This document shows, in pieces, positions 1-55,735 of a stretch of 64,000 nucleotides of DNA. The notes beneath the pieces were generated by a model. The model had not been told where the DNA came from. It saw only the letters and a program-made list of their open reading frames with translations, and made no database searches. The DNA is from Limanda limanda (lineage: Eukaryota > Chordata > Actinopteri > Pleuronectiformes > Pleuronectidae), in contig NC_083646.1 in NCBI RefSeq assembly GCF_963576545.1, positions 26,913,027 to 26,977,026 on the forward strand, given 5' to 3'. Numbering within the stretch: the stretch's first letter is position 1; every line of letters starts with the position of its first letter. Position numbers and translations under genes: made by a program.

Positions 1-145
1 ACTGAATGAATGAACCAGGGAATGTGAATGACTTTTCCCTGTTTACCCCTCTCTCCATCCATCTTTTACTCTCGTAACTCTATCTTGTGCCTCGTTTTCC
101 TCCCTTTCACGTTCCAATGGGTCTCTCTTTCTCATTATTTGAAAG

Positions 146-43770
<43,625 letters not shown>

Positions 43771-46140
43771 CAGCGTGTGGACTGATAGCGTTGTTGTAGC
43801 AGCCGGTGTTGCGATTGCAGGTCACGCCCCCCTAGTTACACTGCATGCTTGATGTTGTGTCTTCTGAGCCTGTTTCTAGGGGTGCAAACGTGATCCTGTG
43901 TTTTGAGCAAAAGCGTTGCGCACATTGTGCACTTGGCGAAGCGTGTTGCAAACGCCTGGTGGCCGGGATTGCCAGGTGTTGTTGTTGTTGTTTGGAGGAA
44001 GCTGGAATGAACTCCTTAGCACGAGGAATCTGTCAGTTCCAGGTTTTCATCCAATTCGAAGCCATGGGGGTCAGTTCTGGGAACCGCTAAATGAGTTCTA
44101 CAGAAGCCCTTTTCGAATGAAAAATAAAAGTTGTGCTTTGAATTTTTTTTTTTTCTTTTTTTTTTTTTCTTTAAATGTCTATGTAATTGTATCTGAAGGG
44201 GTGATAGTGTTTCTAATCAGATGCTTGGTCACGCCACGCCAACAGACCTAGCTGTGTAGATGGAGTTGTGGAGACCATCACTTTGGGTGAGGTGTGTCCC
44301 AGCTTATATGCACACTCCCAAACCCGAAAGAAATGCTTGACATACTCAAGGTTTATGTACTGAATCAAACTGTACTGGTAAATCACCAGAAAGACAGTAA
44401 ATCAGAGGCAATATTAAAGTGGCTACCATCAACACTCCAGAATATACAGTAACAACCCAAACCCCATGAAAAGATGTACAATCTACCATCATTCTTTCTC
44501 TGTTGATATATTGTATGAAAATTAAATGAGAAAAAATATTTTTTCCCTTTTTAGTTCATTTGCATGGACACAAATTTAGCTGAATAAAAAAAAGAAAAAT
44601 TATTTTCTTGAGGCTGTAACTTGCAAAAAAGATGAAAAATAAATAAAACAGATCAGCCATTTTCAACAATTTATATTATTTTTAAAGATAAATTTCACTA
44701 GTGCATGGTTTTCAAGGGGAGTGAATGCAACATCGTGACTAAAAAAAAGACATTGTTTATCATTCTTTAGACCATTCGTGAGTCTGTGTTTTACAGACAT
44801 ACAGATAAGGGAAACTTAAAGGAAACTTTTGGAGTTATTTAACAGAAAATGTTTATGTGACAAAAAGTGATAATGAAAATAAATGTAAATTATTTATTTC
44901 ATTGTAAAAAGGCTTAGGCCTTATAAAGATAAACATAATGTGCAAATTGTACATGTTTCTCTTTTTCTTCCTTGTCCCAGGGTACCTCTCATTGTACTAT
45001 TCATTGCTACCATTGTTCAGTCCCCTGATATTGTCCAGATTTTAGGACTGTTGGTTATTTTACAGTTCTTTATTGTTTCAGTATGTATTTTATTTTGGAT
45101 TTGATTTGTTTAACAAGCATGTTGAAAAGGATTTTCTGCAACATGGCTTGGGCACACCTTACAGTAACTCAGCATGTTTTGATAAAGATGATATTTGGAA
45201 TTTTTGCAGTTTCTTGTACAGTGCATGTCAACTTCATTACTTTTCTCCCTCACCTTAAATTGAATTCTACAGCAAATTAGTTATTGGTCTCCCACGGCCA
45301 ATTATTGAAGTTTTAACAAAAACATTCCACCCCCAAGGTCATATTTTCTTTCAGGTTTTTGAGAAAAAAAGTGACAAGGAAAATATTTTATATTTAATGG
45401 AGGTTGATGAAACAGTTGTGATTGCAAGTGTATTTTATTTCAGTATTGTTGACGAACATGCAAAAATAATCTCTATTGGTACAGCAAGAGGTCTATACCT
45501 AATCAAGAGGCAGCGAACATGCAAGAGATGTGTGTTGCTGTGGTTTAATTTTACAGGCACTGTATGTGAAGAAGAGCTAATCACAAGTTCAAATAACAAG
45601 GGATATTGCCACAGAAAATGTTTTGTTTTTCTTGTTTTAATGAAAATGAAATTGATTTACTATATTTTTGTTAGTTTTATTTAAAAGCCAAGACCAGTTT
45701 ATTTTTTATTTACTATTTTTAGTAATTAAAATACTTCTCATGTTTGGGAAGTATATGAATCTTATAGTTGCAGTATGTCTGAATGAAATTGAACTGAGGC
45801 ATTATTCCTTTTCCACATGACGATGATGTGTTTTAATGTCCAAAAAAAACCTTGTTGCTGTAACAGGCTACAGTATATATTTTCATTTCAATTTCCATTG
45901 TACATACCTTTAGATGTCAGAATTTGAATAAACAAGCTACCATGAATAGATTACTCTTTTGGAACAGGAAGAATGCCTCATGTGATGACAAAGACATACG
46001 TTATTTATCCTTTTGAATGCCTTTTCATTTTCTCTTTTTTGGTGCAATGTGTTAATGCCAAGGCTATGTCTTGGTTAAGTATGGTTGAGTACAGAGATTT
46101 ATGTAAGTTATTTTTCAAATTAAAAATAAAAAAATGATAT
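43771..46140 (+). other. rims2: rims2 3' untranslated region (extent uncertain)
   Basis: A first AATAAA lies at 44123-44128 and is followed by a strong T-rich run (44143-44171), a good early cleavage site. Further AATAAA-like signals occur near 44583, 44638, 44877, 45928 and 46120, so longer 3' ends are possible. The region is AT-rich, with no credible coding frame. Confidence 0.55.
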
Positions 46141-46479
46141 TACACTGATGAACAGCGTTGGGTGATAAGATGAACACACACAAAACGATATGCTCTCAAG
46201 GGAAAATAAATATGTAAATGAGCAAAGTTAGGAGGTTATCAGAAGACATATTTAGAACTAGTGAAACTCAATGAACCAGGAGACTTTACTTTTAGTCCGT
46301 AAGGTGTGTTAAGCTACAAATATGCTGGTGACCACATTACCAGTTATCCAAGTCATTATCCTTTCTTTAAAAAAAACATGGATGCATCGTAGTTAAACCA
46401 TGGTCATGCTGAAAGTCTATTACATCTAAGTGTCAACCTTAACTACAACCTATGGTTCAAACAACACTAGCCTGTTGCT

Positions 46480-46596
46480 AATTAGCGGGTGGAGGGGGAC
46501 AGGACCCATGCAGCTGACTATGGGCAATAGCTGATTGACTCTTTGCACAGGACACCAGCCTATCGTAGAGTAGACATATATATATATATATATGTG

Positions 46597-46627
<31 letters not shown>

Positions 46628-46850
46628 GTATATATATGTTCACCCTATGTTGACCTTACAAAAGGCTACAGTGACAAGCAACCATCCACTCTCACATTCA
46701 CCCCATGGACAATTTAGAGTCTCCAATTAACCTAACTCCATTCTACATGTCTCTTGACTGTAAGAAAAAGCTGGAAGACTTGAACCTTGATTTGAACCTG
46801 GTACCTTCTTGATGTGACAGTGCTGACCACAGCACCACCGTGGTTAAAAC
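46480..46850 (-). repeat. Fish dispersed repeat in inverse orientation, split by a TA microsatellite
   Basis: On the minus strand it shows GGTGGTGCTGTGGTCAGCAC, TTCCAGCTTTTTCTTACAG, GACATGTAGAATGGAGTTAG, GGAGACTCTAAATTGTCC and GTGAATGTGAGAGTGGATGG, the same family as 36015-36335 and 63640-63870. An imperfect (TA)n run (46574-46638) interrupts it. Confidence 0.7.
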
Positions 46851-46974
46851 ATTAACAGTAAGTCTAAAGTTATGGTAGTATCTCATGTCATATGGCACGA
46901 AAGTGCTTTGGGCTAAATGCTAATGATGATCACAATTATTGTGGGGCAATGATGAAGAAGATAATACTTGTAAC

Positions 46975-47325
46975 AATGGTAAAATGCTGATTTTAATTCA
47001 ATTCAGTGTAAGTGAAGTAGTCCCACATCATAACATACGTTATCGCAACATTATCTTACATAGGAAAGTCCAGACCTTAAAAATGATAGCAATCGTTAAC
47101 TGGAAGAAACCTCGAACATAACCAGACTCATCGTGAATGATATCATCTGCCTCGATTGGTTGGGGTAAAAGGAGAAAATGGGAAAGACAGGAGAGGTGGG
47201 TGGAGAAGAGAGAGGGGGGATCTGACTGGTTGTTATAATGAAAATTATAATATAATATGATATTTATAGATGTAATAATGTTATTAATGATAGCAGCTCC
47301 AATTCATTCATTCACCAACAATTGT
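46975..47325 (-). repeat. Second fish dispersed repeat family, degenerate copy
   Basis: It contains TTCAATTCAGTG, GGAAAGTCCAGACC, TGGAAGAAACCTCGAACATA, AACCAGACTC, CTGCCTCGATTGGTTGGGGT and GGAGAGGTGGGTGGAGAAG. I recognise this order from a teleost repeat in which the opposite strand ends with a GGGCTATACAAA phrase. A partner fragment is at 60175-60310. Limits and strand follow that partner and are approximate. Confidence 0.55.
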
Positions 47326-48060
47326 AAAGAAGAAATCTCTTCTTAAAACCAACTTACGCAGTTTTTATAAAGATAAACATTTTTATGTAGGAGCTGTACT
47401 CATGTAAGAACACATCTATGTACCATCAAGAGCTAAAATGTTGGATAAACTGAAACTTTGATGTGATCATGGTTCTAATAGCACTGTGCTATAGATGAAA
47501 ACTCAGGAGTATAACCAAAGTGATTATATCATCATACTAACAGTGACCTTATGTAATGGCAAGCAATCCAATAGTTCTTGGGACATGGACCAAAGTGATA
47601 GACCAAACTGACTAATCATTTTTAAGTTGAAAATACAACTCACTTCAAAAGTAGCGTTTCATGGTAAAGCTGCTGACGTTAAGACCCTGTCATCAACCTC
47701 TAAACGGATTTCCCCTTTTCAAAGTAATAAATTCCCTATTTAAAAGCAGCTGTCTTTACAAGTAAACCTTGACTAGAGTGACACAGTTCAATTACTTATA
47801 TTCCAACTTCTTTTGCACCCCCTGTATTTCTTCATTGTTGTTTATTGACATTGAGTCCTATTAAAAGGTATTTTATCATGCTTGTTGTAAATTGTATTGT
47901 TTTGTGATGTATACATCAAGTGCTCGGTCGGCCTATAGCAGCCTTACAATCAAGTATCTCACAGTGTCTCAACCAGCCTCATTCTTACCTCTTTGTACTT
48001 CTCCATTTGGTTGAAAATAGGGATGACTGCGAAATGACTAATGACTGTGGTTTGTTTTCC
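47326..48060. other. rims2-dcstamp intergenic; nothing recognised before the dcstamp promoter
   Basis: AT-rich, no open frame or repeat that I can support. The last 30 nt hold the AP-1/NFAT-like sites described with the dcstamp promoter. Confidence 0.5.
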
Positions 48061-48107
48061 TCTTTTGGATGTATATAAGGCATTTGCAGACCACATTCAC
48101 AAGACTA
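48031..48107 (+). promoter_or_regulatory. dcstamp: dcstamp core promoter with TATA box and AP-1/NFAT-like sites
   Basis: TATATAAG at 48072-48079 places initiation near 48102-48107. Upstream lie two TGACT half-sites (TGACTAA at 48035, TGACTGT at 48042) and TTTTCC (48055-48060), the reverse complement of the NFAT core GGAAA. In mammals NFATc1 and AP-1 drive DC-STAMP during osteoclast fusion, so the arrangement is suggestive. Short motifs like these also occur by chance. Confidence 0.6.
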
Positions 48108-48127
48108 CATGCCCTGATGTACAACAG
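48102..48127 (+). other. dcstamp: dcstamp 5' untranslated leader exon with two upstream ATGs
   Basis: The sequence after the TATA box ends in donor ACAACAG|GTTAGT at 48127 and joins acceptor TTTTCCAG ending at 48237. It contains ATG CCC TGA (48109-48117). A second ATG (48117-48119) overlaps that stop by one base. Spliced, it runs 16 codons to TAA at 48272-48274. Neither is in frame with the main protein. The start of this exon is only estimated. Confidence 0.6.
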
Positions 48128-48282
48128 GTTAGTACTTGTATTTAAATGTACAGCTTTCTGAACTGAAATGTTGTTGATTTACACGCTGTGTTATTGAACC
48201 CTTTCTTTCTTTAAACCTACCCTTCTTTGTTTTCCAGGGTCCAGGGTTTGGTCATCACACAGTGTCTCCTTTAATATCCAAG

Positions 48283-49897
48283 ATGCTTCTCTCATGGGTA
48301 ACAATAAAACAGAGTCTTGCAGATTTTGGATTTCTGGTCGTGGATGTTTTCACAGCTGGTAAAAGGGAGAGCTTTCAAAGAACTTTCATCCTCTTCCTGA
48401 CCTGCAGCTCCTCCAGCCTGCTGCTCGGCACCCTGCTCTTCCTCTACCTGCTCTACACCCTGGACTATGACACAGCAGTGGCTGGAGGGATTGCGGGCTG
48501 CTTTGGAGCATTGCTTACCGGCGCTCTCTTCTTGTCAAAAAGAGTAAGATGCTTAGGGACTCTCTTTGTTATCTCTATTTTCATGAAGAAGAGTCGAAGC
48601 TTGCTGCTAACTGCCGGGACCAGTTTGGTAGTTCTCAAAAACATCCGCAACACCTTGGAAAACCTCACAGGCCTCCTCAGGAGCATGATTTGCAACCTCA
48701 AGGCAAAGAAGTCGGCCATCACAGCCCCTTTCAGTAACTATGTCAATATGTTGAAGTGGATAGGAAACATGCTGAAAGGGATAACAGACCTGGGAGTAGT
48801 GAACTTTGACTCCAAGCTGAAGGTTTCACCCAGACTGGAATCAGAAAAATTCAGTGAGAAACTCAGAACAGCGGAGCAGAAGCTGAATGAGACCGTGAAA
48901 TTTGCACAGTCCCTGGTGAAAACAGTGTCCTCTGTGACCGACAGGATGTTTCCTGCCATCAGCTTCCTCGTGCTCATGATGTTCATAGCCTTGCACATAA
49001 GAAAATACCGCAGTGACATGAAATATCAAAACAGGTATATTGGCGGCAGATTTGTCCGTTTTGACGAGAAGCAGAAGGCAGAAGGAAAGCCCCACCTCCT
49101 CCCCCTCACACCAGAGGAGGGGAAGCTGTACACAGCTATCCTCTCCGCCCGTCCCACCGCCAGGGAGAGGAAAGCTGTTCTCAAGTTTGGTGCTTCAATT
49201 GTTTTCCATTTTGTGACTTGGGTCATATTTATAACTGTGGATGCTTTATTGTACTGCTTTGTGGATATTATAACGACAAAGTTATCAGAGCTGGAACCCT
49301 TCAATGTCCCCCTGTTGATGAGAATCAAAGTAAGTATGTCTGTGAAATTGTTTTAAGAACTTATTACAATCATTTCAGTCATGTAGCCATGGTTTACTAA
49401 TTCTTCATTGTTTTCAGGGGATTGCGACTTTAATTGGTATACCCCTTAGTGAGGAGAGTCATCAAAAAGACTTTTCCTTCTCCGTGACCTTGTTCGAGAA
49501 GAAGTGCCTTCCTAAACCCAAGCTGCTGCTCTATAACTCCATATGTCCACTGGCTGTCATTCTGCTCGTCCTGCTCATTATGGCCCTGGTGGCTTCCAAA
49601 GTGACCCAGCTCAGGCTGATGGTCTGTGAGCGATTCTTCTCTACCGCTGCGGAGGAGAGAGTGGCGTACCTGCACGCCAAGATCCTGTTGAAGAGATTGA
49701 AAAGGAGGAAGGATAAAAACAACTCTAAGCTCAGATCACTAATTCTAAAGGTTTGCATTGCTAAATATATTTAAAAAAAACGAAGGGATGAAAATGTGTT
49801 TTTTAATCCTGGATTTTTCCTTTTCTTCTGTGATCAGCCTCGTTTCTGGTGCCCGCTGCTCTTCCGACCCAAACAGAATCCACAAAGTGTCGTGTGA
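48283..49897 (+). CDS. dcstamp: dcstamp, dendritic cell-specific transmembrane protein; 3 coding exons, 479 aa
   Basis: DC-STAMP is a multipass membrane protein required for cell-cell fusion of osteoclasts and foreign-body giant cells in mammals. Coding exons: 48283-49329, 49418-49750 and 49838-49897, all joined in phase 0 with good splice sites. At 479 aa it is close to the human 470. Hydrophobic segments lie at about residues 34-59, 66-86, 89-119, 222-239, 302-331 and 390-410. Family-specific features: MICNLKAK (135-142, human MTCNLRAK), a YIGGRFVRFDE block (252-262), LLPLTPEE (272-279), CLPKPKLLL (379-387) and YLHAKILLKR near the C-terminus, the last being part of the DC-STAMP domain. The start is ATG at 48283 (AAG at -3); upstream in-frame codons to 48238 contain no ATG. 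The C-terminus PRFWCPLLFRPKQNPQSVV parallels human HFWLPVL. The paralogue ocstamp is less likely given the synteny. Confidence 0.92.
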
Positions 49898-50074
49898 GGA
49901 CATCAGGATATTACAGCCCTGCTCATTGCTCTGGGGATGGAAATGTAATTCTTTTGGACAGTTGGACCAACAGCCACTGGATGGACACATTTTATTCTTC
50001 CAAGATTCTAATGACTTTGGTGATAGTCTGACTTTTCCTCCATGTACCACCATGAGGTTGACATTTAGTTTTTT

Positions 50075-50080
50075 AATAAA
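50075..50080 (+). terminator. dcstamp: dcstamp poly(A) signal AATAAA
   Basis: TTTTAATAAAATG lies 178 nt after the dcstamp stop, with no competing gene on this strand. It gives a compact 3' UTR of about 200 nt. Confidence 0.75.
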
Positions 50081-50099
50081 ATGACTCTACAAGGCGGGG

Positions 50100-51409
50100 G
50101 GATGAACATGAAAAGGGGCCCAGGCTCCATTCATGGTATCCAGGTGATGTTCTGGCTTTTTGTGGACCAACAGCAGGAGGTCAGTGTTTTCTCTTATCCA
50201 CTGTGCCATGTTGATTTGTTGCCTCATATTGAGCAAGTGTTATTGTTTTCACACAGCACAGGAAAGAGAAGTGATGGGTGTTTTTTAAGTTGAACTATTT
50301 ATTTTTTTCTCTCTTTAAAACATAGTTGGTAAATAATTCATAAATGGTATTAATATTTTATAAATCAACTGTATATCAATAATAACAACGTCAGGTAACT
50401 CTATTTATGCTATTTGTTATTTAACCTCTGAGGCCTTTGCAGTTGTTTGTTTTTTGTGAGCATGTCCACTCAGCAAGTTTTCTTTTCATTGCCACTTATT
50501 TTAGTTGTTGCTTCCTCTTCCTCTTGCTTCCTCTTCCTCTTGCTTCCTCTTCCTCTTGCTTCCTTTTCCACTGTTCATTTTCCATCAGTGGTTATTGCCA
50601 TTGGTTTGTATTATGCACAAAAAAGTCTTGCTTGCTGGTTTTTGATCCTTTTTTCTGGTGTTTGTCTTCGTCCATGTTTGATTATTTTAATGAATTTATA
50701 AAAAATAAAATTATAAAATGATTTATCATTGGATAAGGACTATTTGTACATAGACTTTTTATGTTTCTCCTAGTGTTATTTTGTTTCCACAATTACACTG
50801 TATGAGTTTAGAATATGAGTGATATTATTTGCATGAGTATTGACGCATCCATGTACAGGAATACTTGAAATTGACGGCTACGAATGCATTACCTATAGTT
50901 GACTGGTTTAAATCCAATAGGACTGTAAATTCCAATACCGCCAGCCCCACACCATCACTTCCACTGCCAGGGACGAGAGGAAGTGGTACTGCTCAAGGAT
51001 GAGTAGGCCTTCTGTGACTCACACGCCGCCACTGACCCGTGTTGCAACCTGATAAGCTCACATTATGTCTCAACTGGCCCTGTGGCATAATACCACGCCA
51101 GCATGCCAGCCCAATAGGAAGCTGCCTCATGACGCTCGGTGACAGTGGCAGACCTTTTTTCACCAGGAAGGGAACGAGTGCAGCCCATACATGGACAAGG
51201 ATGGAGTGCATATGATAATGTGTGATGCTGCTGAATATGAAAATAAGAGTCAATCTGGGTCAACAAAGCAAACCTTACTACTTTCACGTATGTCAGTGCA
51301 TTTGAAATGAATATTTCATCAGAGCAGCTTTTGGGTGAGAAATATCAGCTCTATCGCCAATGGCAACAAACATTTTAGAAAAACCAGGCATATTGGAAAT
51401 TACATTTTT
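50100..51409. other. dcstamp-dpys convergent intergenic region
   Basis: The two genes converge here. Contents: a 16-bp tandem repeat (50508-50563) and AT-rich sequence. I see no gene. A second AATAAA-like cluster at about 50700 could serve a longer dcstamp transcript. Confidence 0.5.
50508..50563 (+). repeat. 16-bp tandem repeat TGCTTCCTCTTCCTCT, about 3.4 copies
   Basis: Three identical 16-bp units and a partial fourth are seen directly. Confidence 0.9.
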
Positions 51410-51415
51410 TTTATT
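51410..51415 (-). terminator. dpys: dpys poly(A) signal AATAAA (minus strand)
   Basis: TTTATT on the plus strand reads AATAAA on the minus strand, 367 nt downstream of the dpys stop codon. This is the first full AATAAA I find after the stop. Confidence 0.65.
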
Positions 51416-51782
51416 ACACAATTATATTTATAAAATCATTTGCATAATATAAAAGTGACAAAAATCCTCTTATAATCAGCTCTGCTAACCTGTGTACTAA
51501 GCAGAGATGACCTGGAAACCTCACAGGGTTGAGTAAATATAACAAAGGTATTATCTGCCAACAGGACATTGACCTGAGTTGTCTGAAAAGGCCCAAAAGC
51601 TTAGCAGCACACACTGATTGAAATGACTTAGTAGAATTGCAGAATTATTTGAAAAAATGTCACATGGTAAAACCACTCACACAAGTTTGTCACAGACAGT
51701 GTCAGTTGTTTTGGATTTGACAGCTTCTGGATTGTACTGGAGACACACAGCTGGAGCTCAGGAGCTTTCATAGTTAAGCTGT

Positions 51783-51842
51783 TCATAGAGAAATTACTTT
51801 GCCTTCATAGGGTTTTCTGATCACAGCTGCAGGTTTCCCGAC
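51783..51842 (-). CDS. dpys: dpys exon 9, C-terminus and stop
   Basis: Acceptor CTGACTTGCAG. It reads [19 protein letters not shown] and stop TGA at 51785-51783. The mammalian tail (about 45 residues after KQR) is longer and diverges here. The PY.G.V core (human APYKGEV) supports this as the true last exon. Confidence 0.85.
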   Translation of the reverse strand, partial: VGKPAAVIRKPYEGKVISL

Positions 51843-54800
51843 CTGCAAGTCAGACACAAAGCAAAAGAAAGGTTAAGTGATCTTTGTGTGGAGTTCCTCA
51901 TCAGGTCCAGGCTGATTTCAACTCAACTAAACGTTAAATGTGCCTCTCCCAAAGATTTTCATTTTCCTGCATTTCATTTTTATCCTCTTATCTTCCTTCT
52001 GTCCTACTAACCAGAAGGTCGACAGTTCGATCCTTGTCACCCTCACTCAGCGTGCCTTAGTGTCCTTGCGCCAGATACTAAACCCAAGTAGCCCCTAACA
52101 GCTCTGTGGGCAGTGTGTGAGTGATGTGTGACAGGGAAAGTGCTCCACATGGAAGCAAGCAGAAGTGTGGGAGAATGACAAACCTGTACTGAGTAGTAGA
52201 ACACTAGAAAAGTGCTTTATGATTACAGACCATTTACTATACTATAACCATGTACAGTATTAAAAAACCCAGTAAATATAGATTAGCTTTCGGAGCTGTA
52301 TACTTTATAGATGGCCACCTACCACAGGCACATTGATGCAGGTAAGATTTCTCCCAGGGCTGCTCATGGTCAAGCTGACTGACAGATGGTCAGTGTGTTT
52401 GTGTGGAAGAGAGTGATAGAGTGGGACCTGGGGCAAGAGGGTTTTTTGATGCCATTTCGTTTTAACTTTAAAAATAAACTGCGTAGCCTATTATTTAGTT
52501 ACCTGGACACAAAAATTCTCTGTCTGCACATGCAGCACTCTCAAGGGGAGGACTGAGAGGGGATGGCAGAATTGGCAGTTTTTTTTATAATCATTCTGGT
52601 TTAAAGGGGACGGCACATATTACAAATCGTCTAGTGCCTAAAACACTGGGAAATACTCTGATTTGTCTCCTTACTTTGAGTTAGATCATGAAACTTTTGT
52701 GAAATTTGTTTATATGTTCTTCAGTGTGAGTGTCTCTTTAAGAAAAGAATATGGATTTTAGCTGATTTACTTAATACATACATGGATAGATATTGCATGC
52801 TCTTTATACTACATATTGTTTTCTTATTTTAGTTACATTTTTCCAAAAGTCAATGCAATATCTGAAAGCGTATTCTGTGCACCAGGTAGAGTGGAGCACA
52901 CGGGAAAGGAGACTATGTCACATTTTATGAGGACTGAAATATGTTGTGTGGAACTAACCTGCTCTCTTTGCTTGATTCTTTTGTAAACAAACTCGGAGAA
53001 GGGTTTCCTGTGGATGAACCTGCCGTGTCCTGGTGACACCTTCAGCTGCCCCTCCTCATAGACCACTTTCCCTCCAGAGATGGTGACGACGGGGACACCG
53101 TGACACTCCATGCCCTCGAAGATGTTGTAGTCCACGGCCTGGTGGTGGGTCTTGGCTGAGATTATCCTACAAAGACACAACCACATGTTTGCAAACACTT
53201 AAGTTCCTGTTCACATGATGCCAGTGTAATATATATGTAAGGTAATCTCCACATGCTTTATAACACAAAACACAAGCCCACAATGAAGTCTTAATGCATT
53301 GTGTTCCAATCTGAAACATACTGAATCAGGCCTAGATGTACCCCTATATCAAGTTAGTGCGGCTCACTTACTGTGAAGCAACAAGCGCCGTAGTGTATTA
53401 TTTATTCAACGTTTGCTCATGTAATGCTCTCTTCTCTAAGAAGCTTACTAAGCTTCTTTTGGTCAATGAAAGAGACACCTCAACATTTGCAGTGCTGCTG
53501 ATTATCCTGCGTGCTGGCACAGTCAGCAGAAGGGCATTGTTTTCCCCCCTCTGCCTCAGTGTGTGTATATTTGTGTCGGTGTGTACAGTTTTTAAAACCT
53601 ATTTAGCGACTCTGACATTGTCAGGACCAGTAGACCTCATAGGGAGCAGAACCTGGCACAACGTCATTACTGAGCTCCTGGTTAAGTTGGGTAGTGAATT
53701 CTAGTTTGGTTAAGGTTAGGGATGAGGTTTTAGTTAGGCTGTCCACAATGATTGAATGTTGTGTCTTCATGATGATACTTGCCCAAACTAAACAGGGCAT
53801 GGACAGATTTTTACCAAACTTGGTGAGAACATTACTTACTCCAGATGATTATCTTTTGGAGCTGATCTGTCAAGGGGGAGATGGACAACACATGCACAAG
53901 AAAACTAAGCCATTGGGGCATTAAAGGAGTAAGTCTACCTGCCAGAAAGAGCAGAGCCAGCTCAAGGAGGAGCTCAAACACATGGACGAGTTCTTCAGAA
54001 AACTGACATTCACCAAAGCCCACATCGAATCTAATAATGAGAATGGCCTCTCTGCCATTGCCTCAGTGTTTATGTTTCAAATAAAAGCATGTACAACTGC
54101 AAACCACTGTAAAAGCAGCTTGAAACACAACTTGTGGGAAATGTAGAAATCCTAGAGAAAAATTATATCACAATGTTTGATAATAAAAGGATTGAAAGCT
54201 CTACACAGTACTTGATGAAATGTAACATATAAATCATTCTTGAGTGGGGAACAGAGAAATAAATTTGACTCAAACAGATGAAACCCTTAATAGCTTTTTT
54301 TGCCTTCTTCTCCTCAATTCACATACACACATTTCCTGTTGATTGTTGAAGCCAGACACTGTGCACTGAGCTCTGTCCTCATTATTTAAGTATACCCAAT
54401 TACGGAGAGACAAGGCAACTGACTGAGCTTCCTCTGCGTTTCTGGTTATGCAACTGTTTGTGGCCCCTGGTCCCGGATGTTATGAAGCGACACTGAGGGC
54501 AATTAATTGCACAGTTTAACAGATGAATTCATGGCTGCAGCAATCAAACACGAGACGCTCTCATGCTTGAACGGCATTATAACATCTGCAAACACGCACA
54601 CGTGGTAAAGGCGGAACATACATAAACAATCGCACACAGAGGTGATGTCCAGGGAGGAGCTGGAGAAGCTTTAAGCTGTAAACTCATCTACAGTCTGAAC
54701 TGTCAGAGTCTCAGGCCTCACACAAGCTTCTCCTGTGATACCAGTGAATTCATTTACAGCAAATTACACCATGATGTATTGTGTTCTTCTCTAATTCACA

Positions 54801-55643
54801 TCGGCGGTTAGTGACTTCCCTGAGGGGCTCAGCCCAGATTCTCCAGCACACAGAGCAGAGCAGAGCGTCCTGCGTTATATAAGTCTCAGTGTGCTACAAT
54901 ATGCAAGCTACTGGAATACAAACTGTCCTCTGTACCTGCATCTGCCCATGTGCTCCACAGTGCAGCATACTGTCTACCTCTTGGGGACTTTAGGAGGAAA
55001 ATAACAAAATGCAAAGAAACAATGACGTGATCAGTTATGATATCCTGGAACTGTTACTGAAAATAGCCTTAATACTCTGTGTTCAGTACTATGAAAATTG
55101 GTTCAGCTCCCATGTGAAATATTCGTCATCTTTAAGATCCTCACCATGAGCTATCGGCATTGTCCCACTGATGCTGTGTGCACCTAGCTTATGTAAGGGT
55201 ATTTAAAATCCTTCCCCCCCAAAACAACATGATCAAACATGGACAATAACCGGTCTTTATTTAACTGATGGATGAATGTGTAAACTGTGTTAGGCTTTCA
55301 TTTCCAGCTTTAGATGACACAGCACAGACGTCACCTTACACGCATATGTTTGTGTGTGTGTGTGTGTGTGTGTATGTGTGTGTGTGTTTGTATGTGTAAT
55401 GAAGTGGCGCAAGATGAAAGATGCATTTCTTCTCTTCTCTCTAGCTGCCAGTATAGACTGCATGATTTACTGCTGAGCTCCCTAGCCTCATCTTATTTAA
55501 CTGAATTCTTGACATGCTTTCAAGTATCCCCAGTACTGCAGCAGCAGCATCTGCATCTACAGCACTGGTAGACACATCAGACTTAATGTGAATGGATAAG
55601 CATTCACGATGTGCATCGCAGTCATATACATATAAATATAATG

Positions 55644-55735
<92 letters not shown>

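Noticed and set aside
48262..48282. Upstream GTG as the dcstamp start
   Set aside because: Vertebrate genes rarely start at GTG. The ATG at 48283 is in frame, in good context and gives a protein of family length.
49745..50084. Overlapping frames on both strands over the end of dcstamp
   Set aside because: They are shadows of the last dcstamp exon and its 3' UTR.
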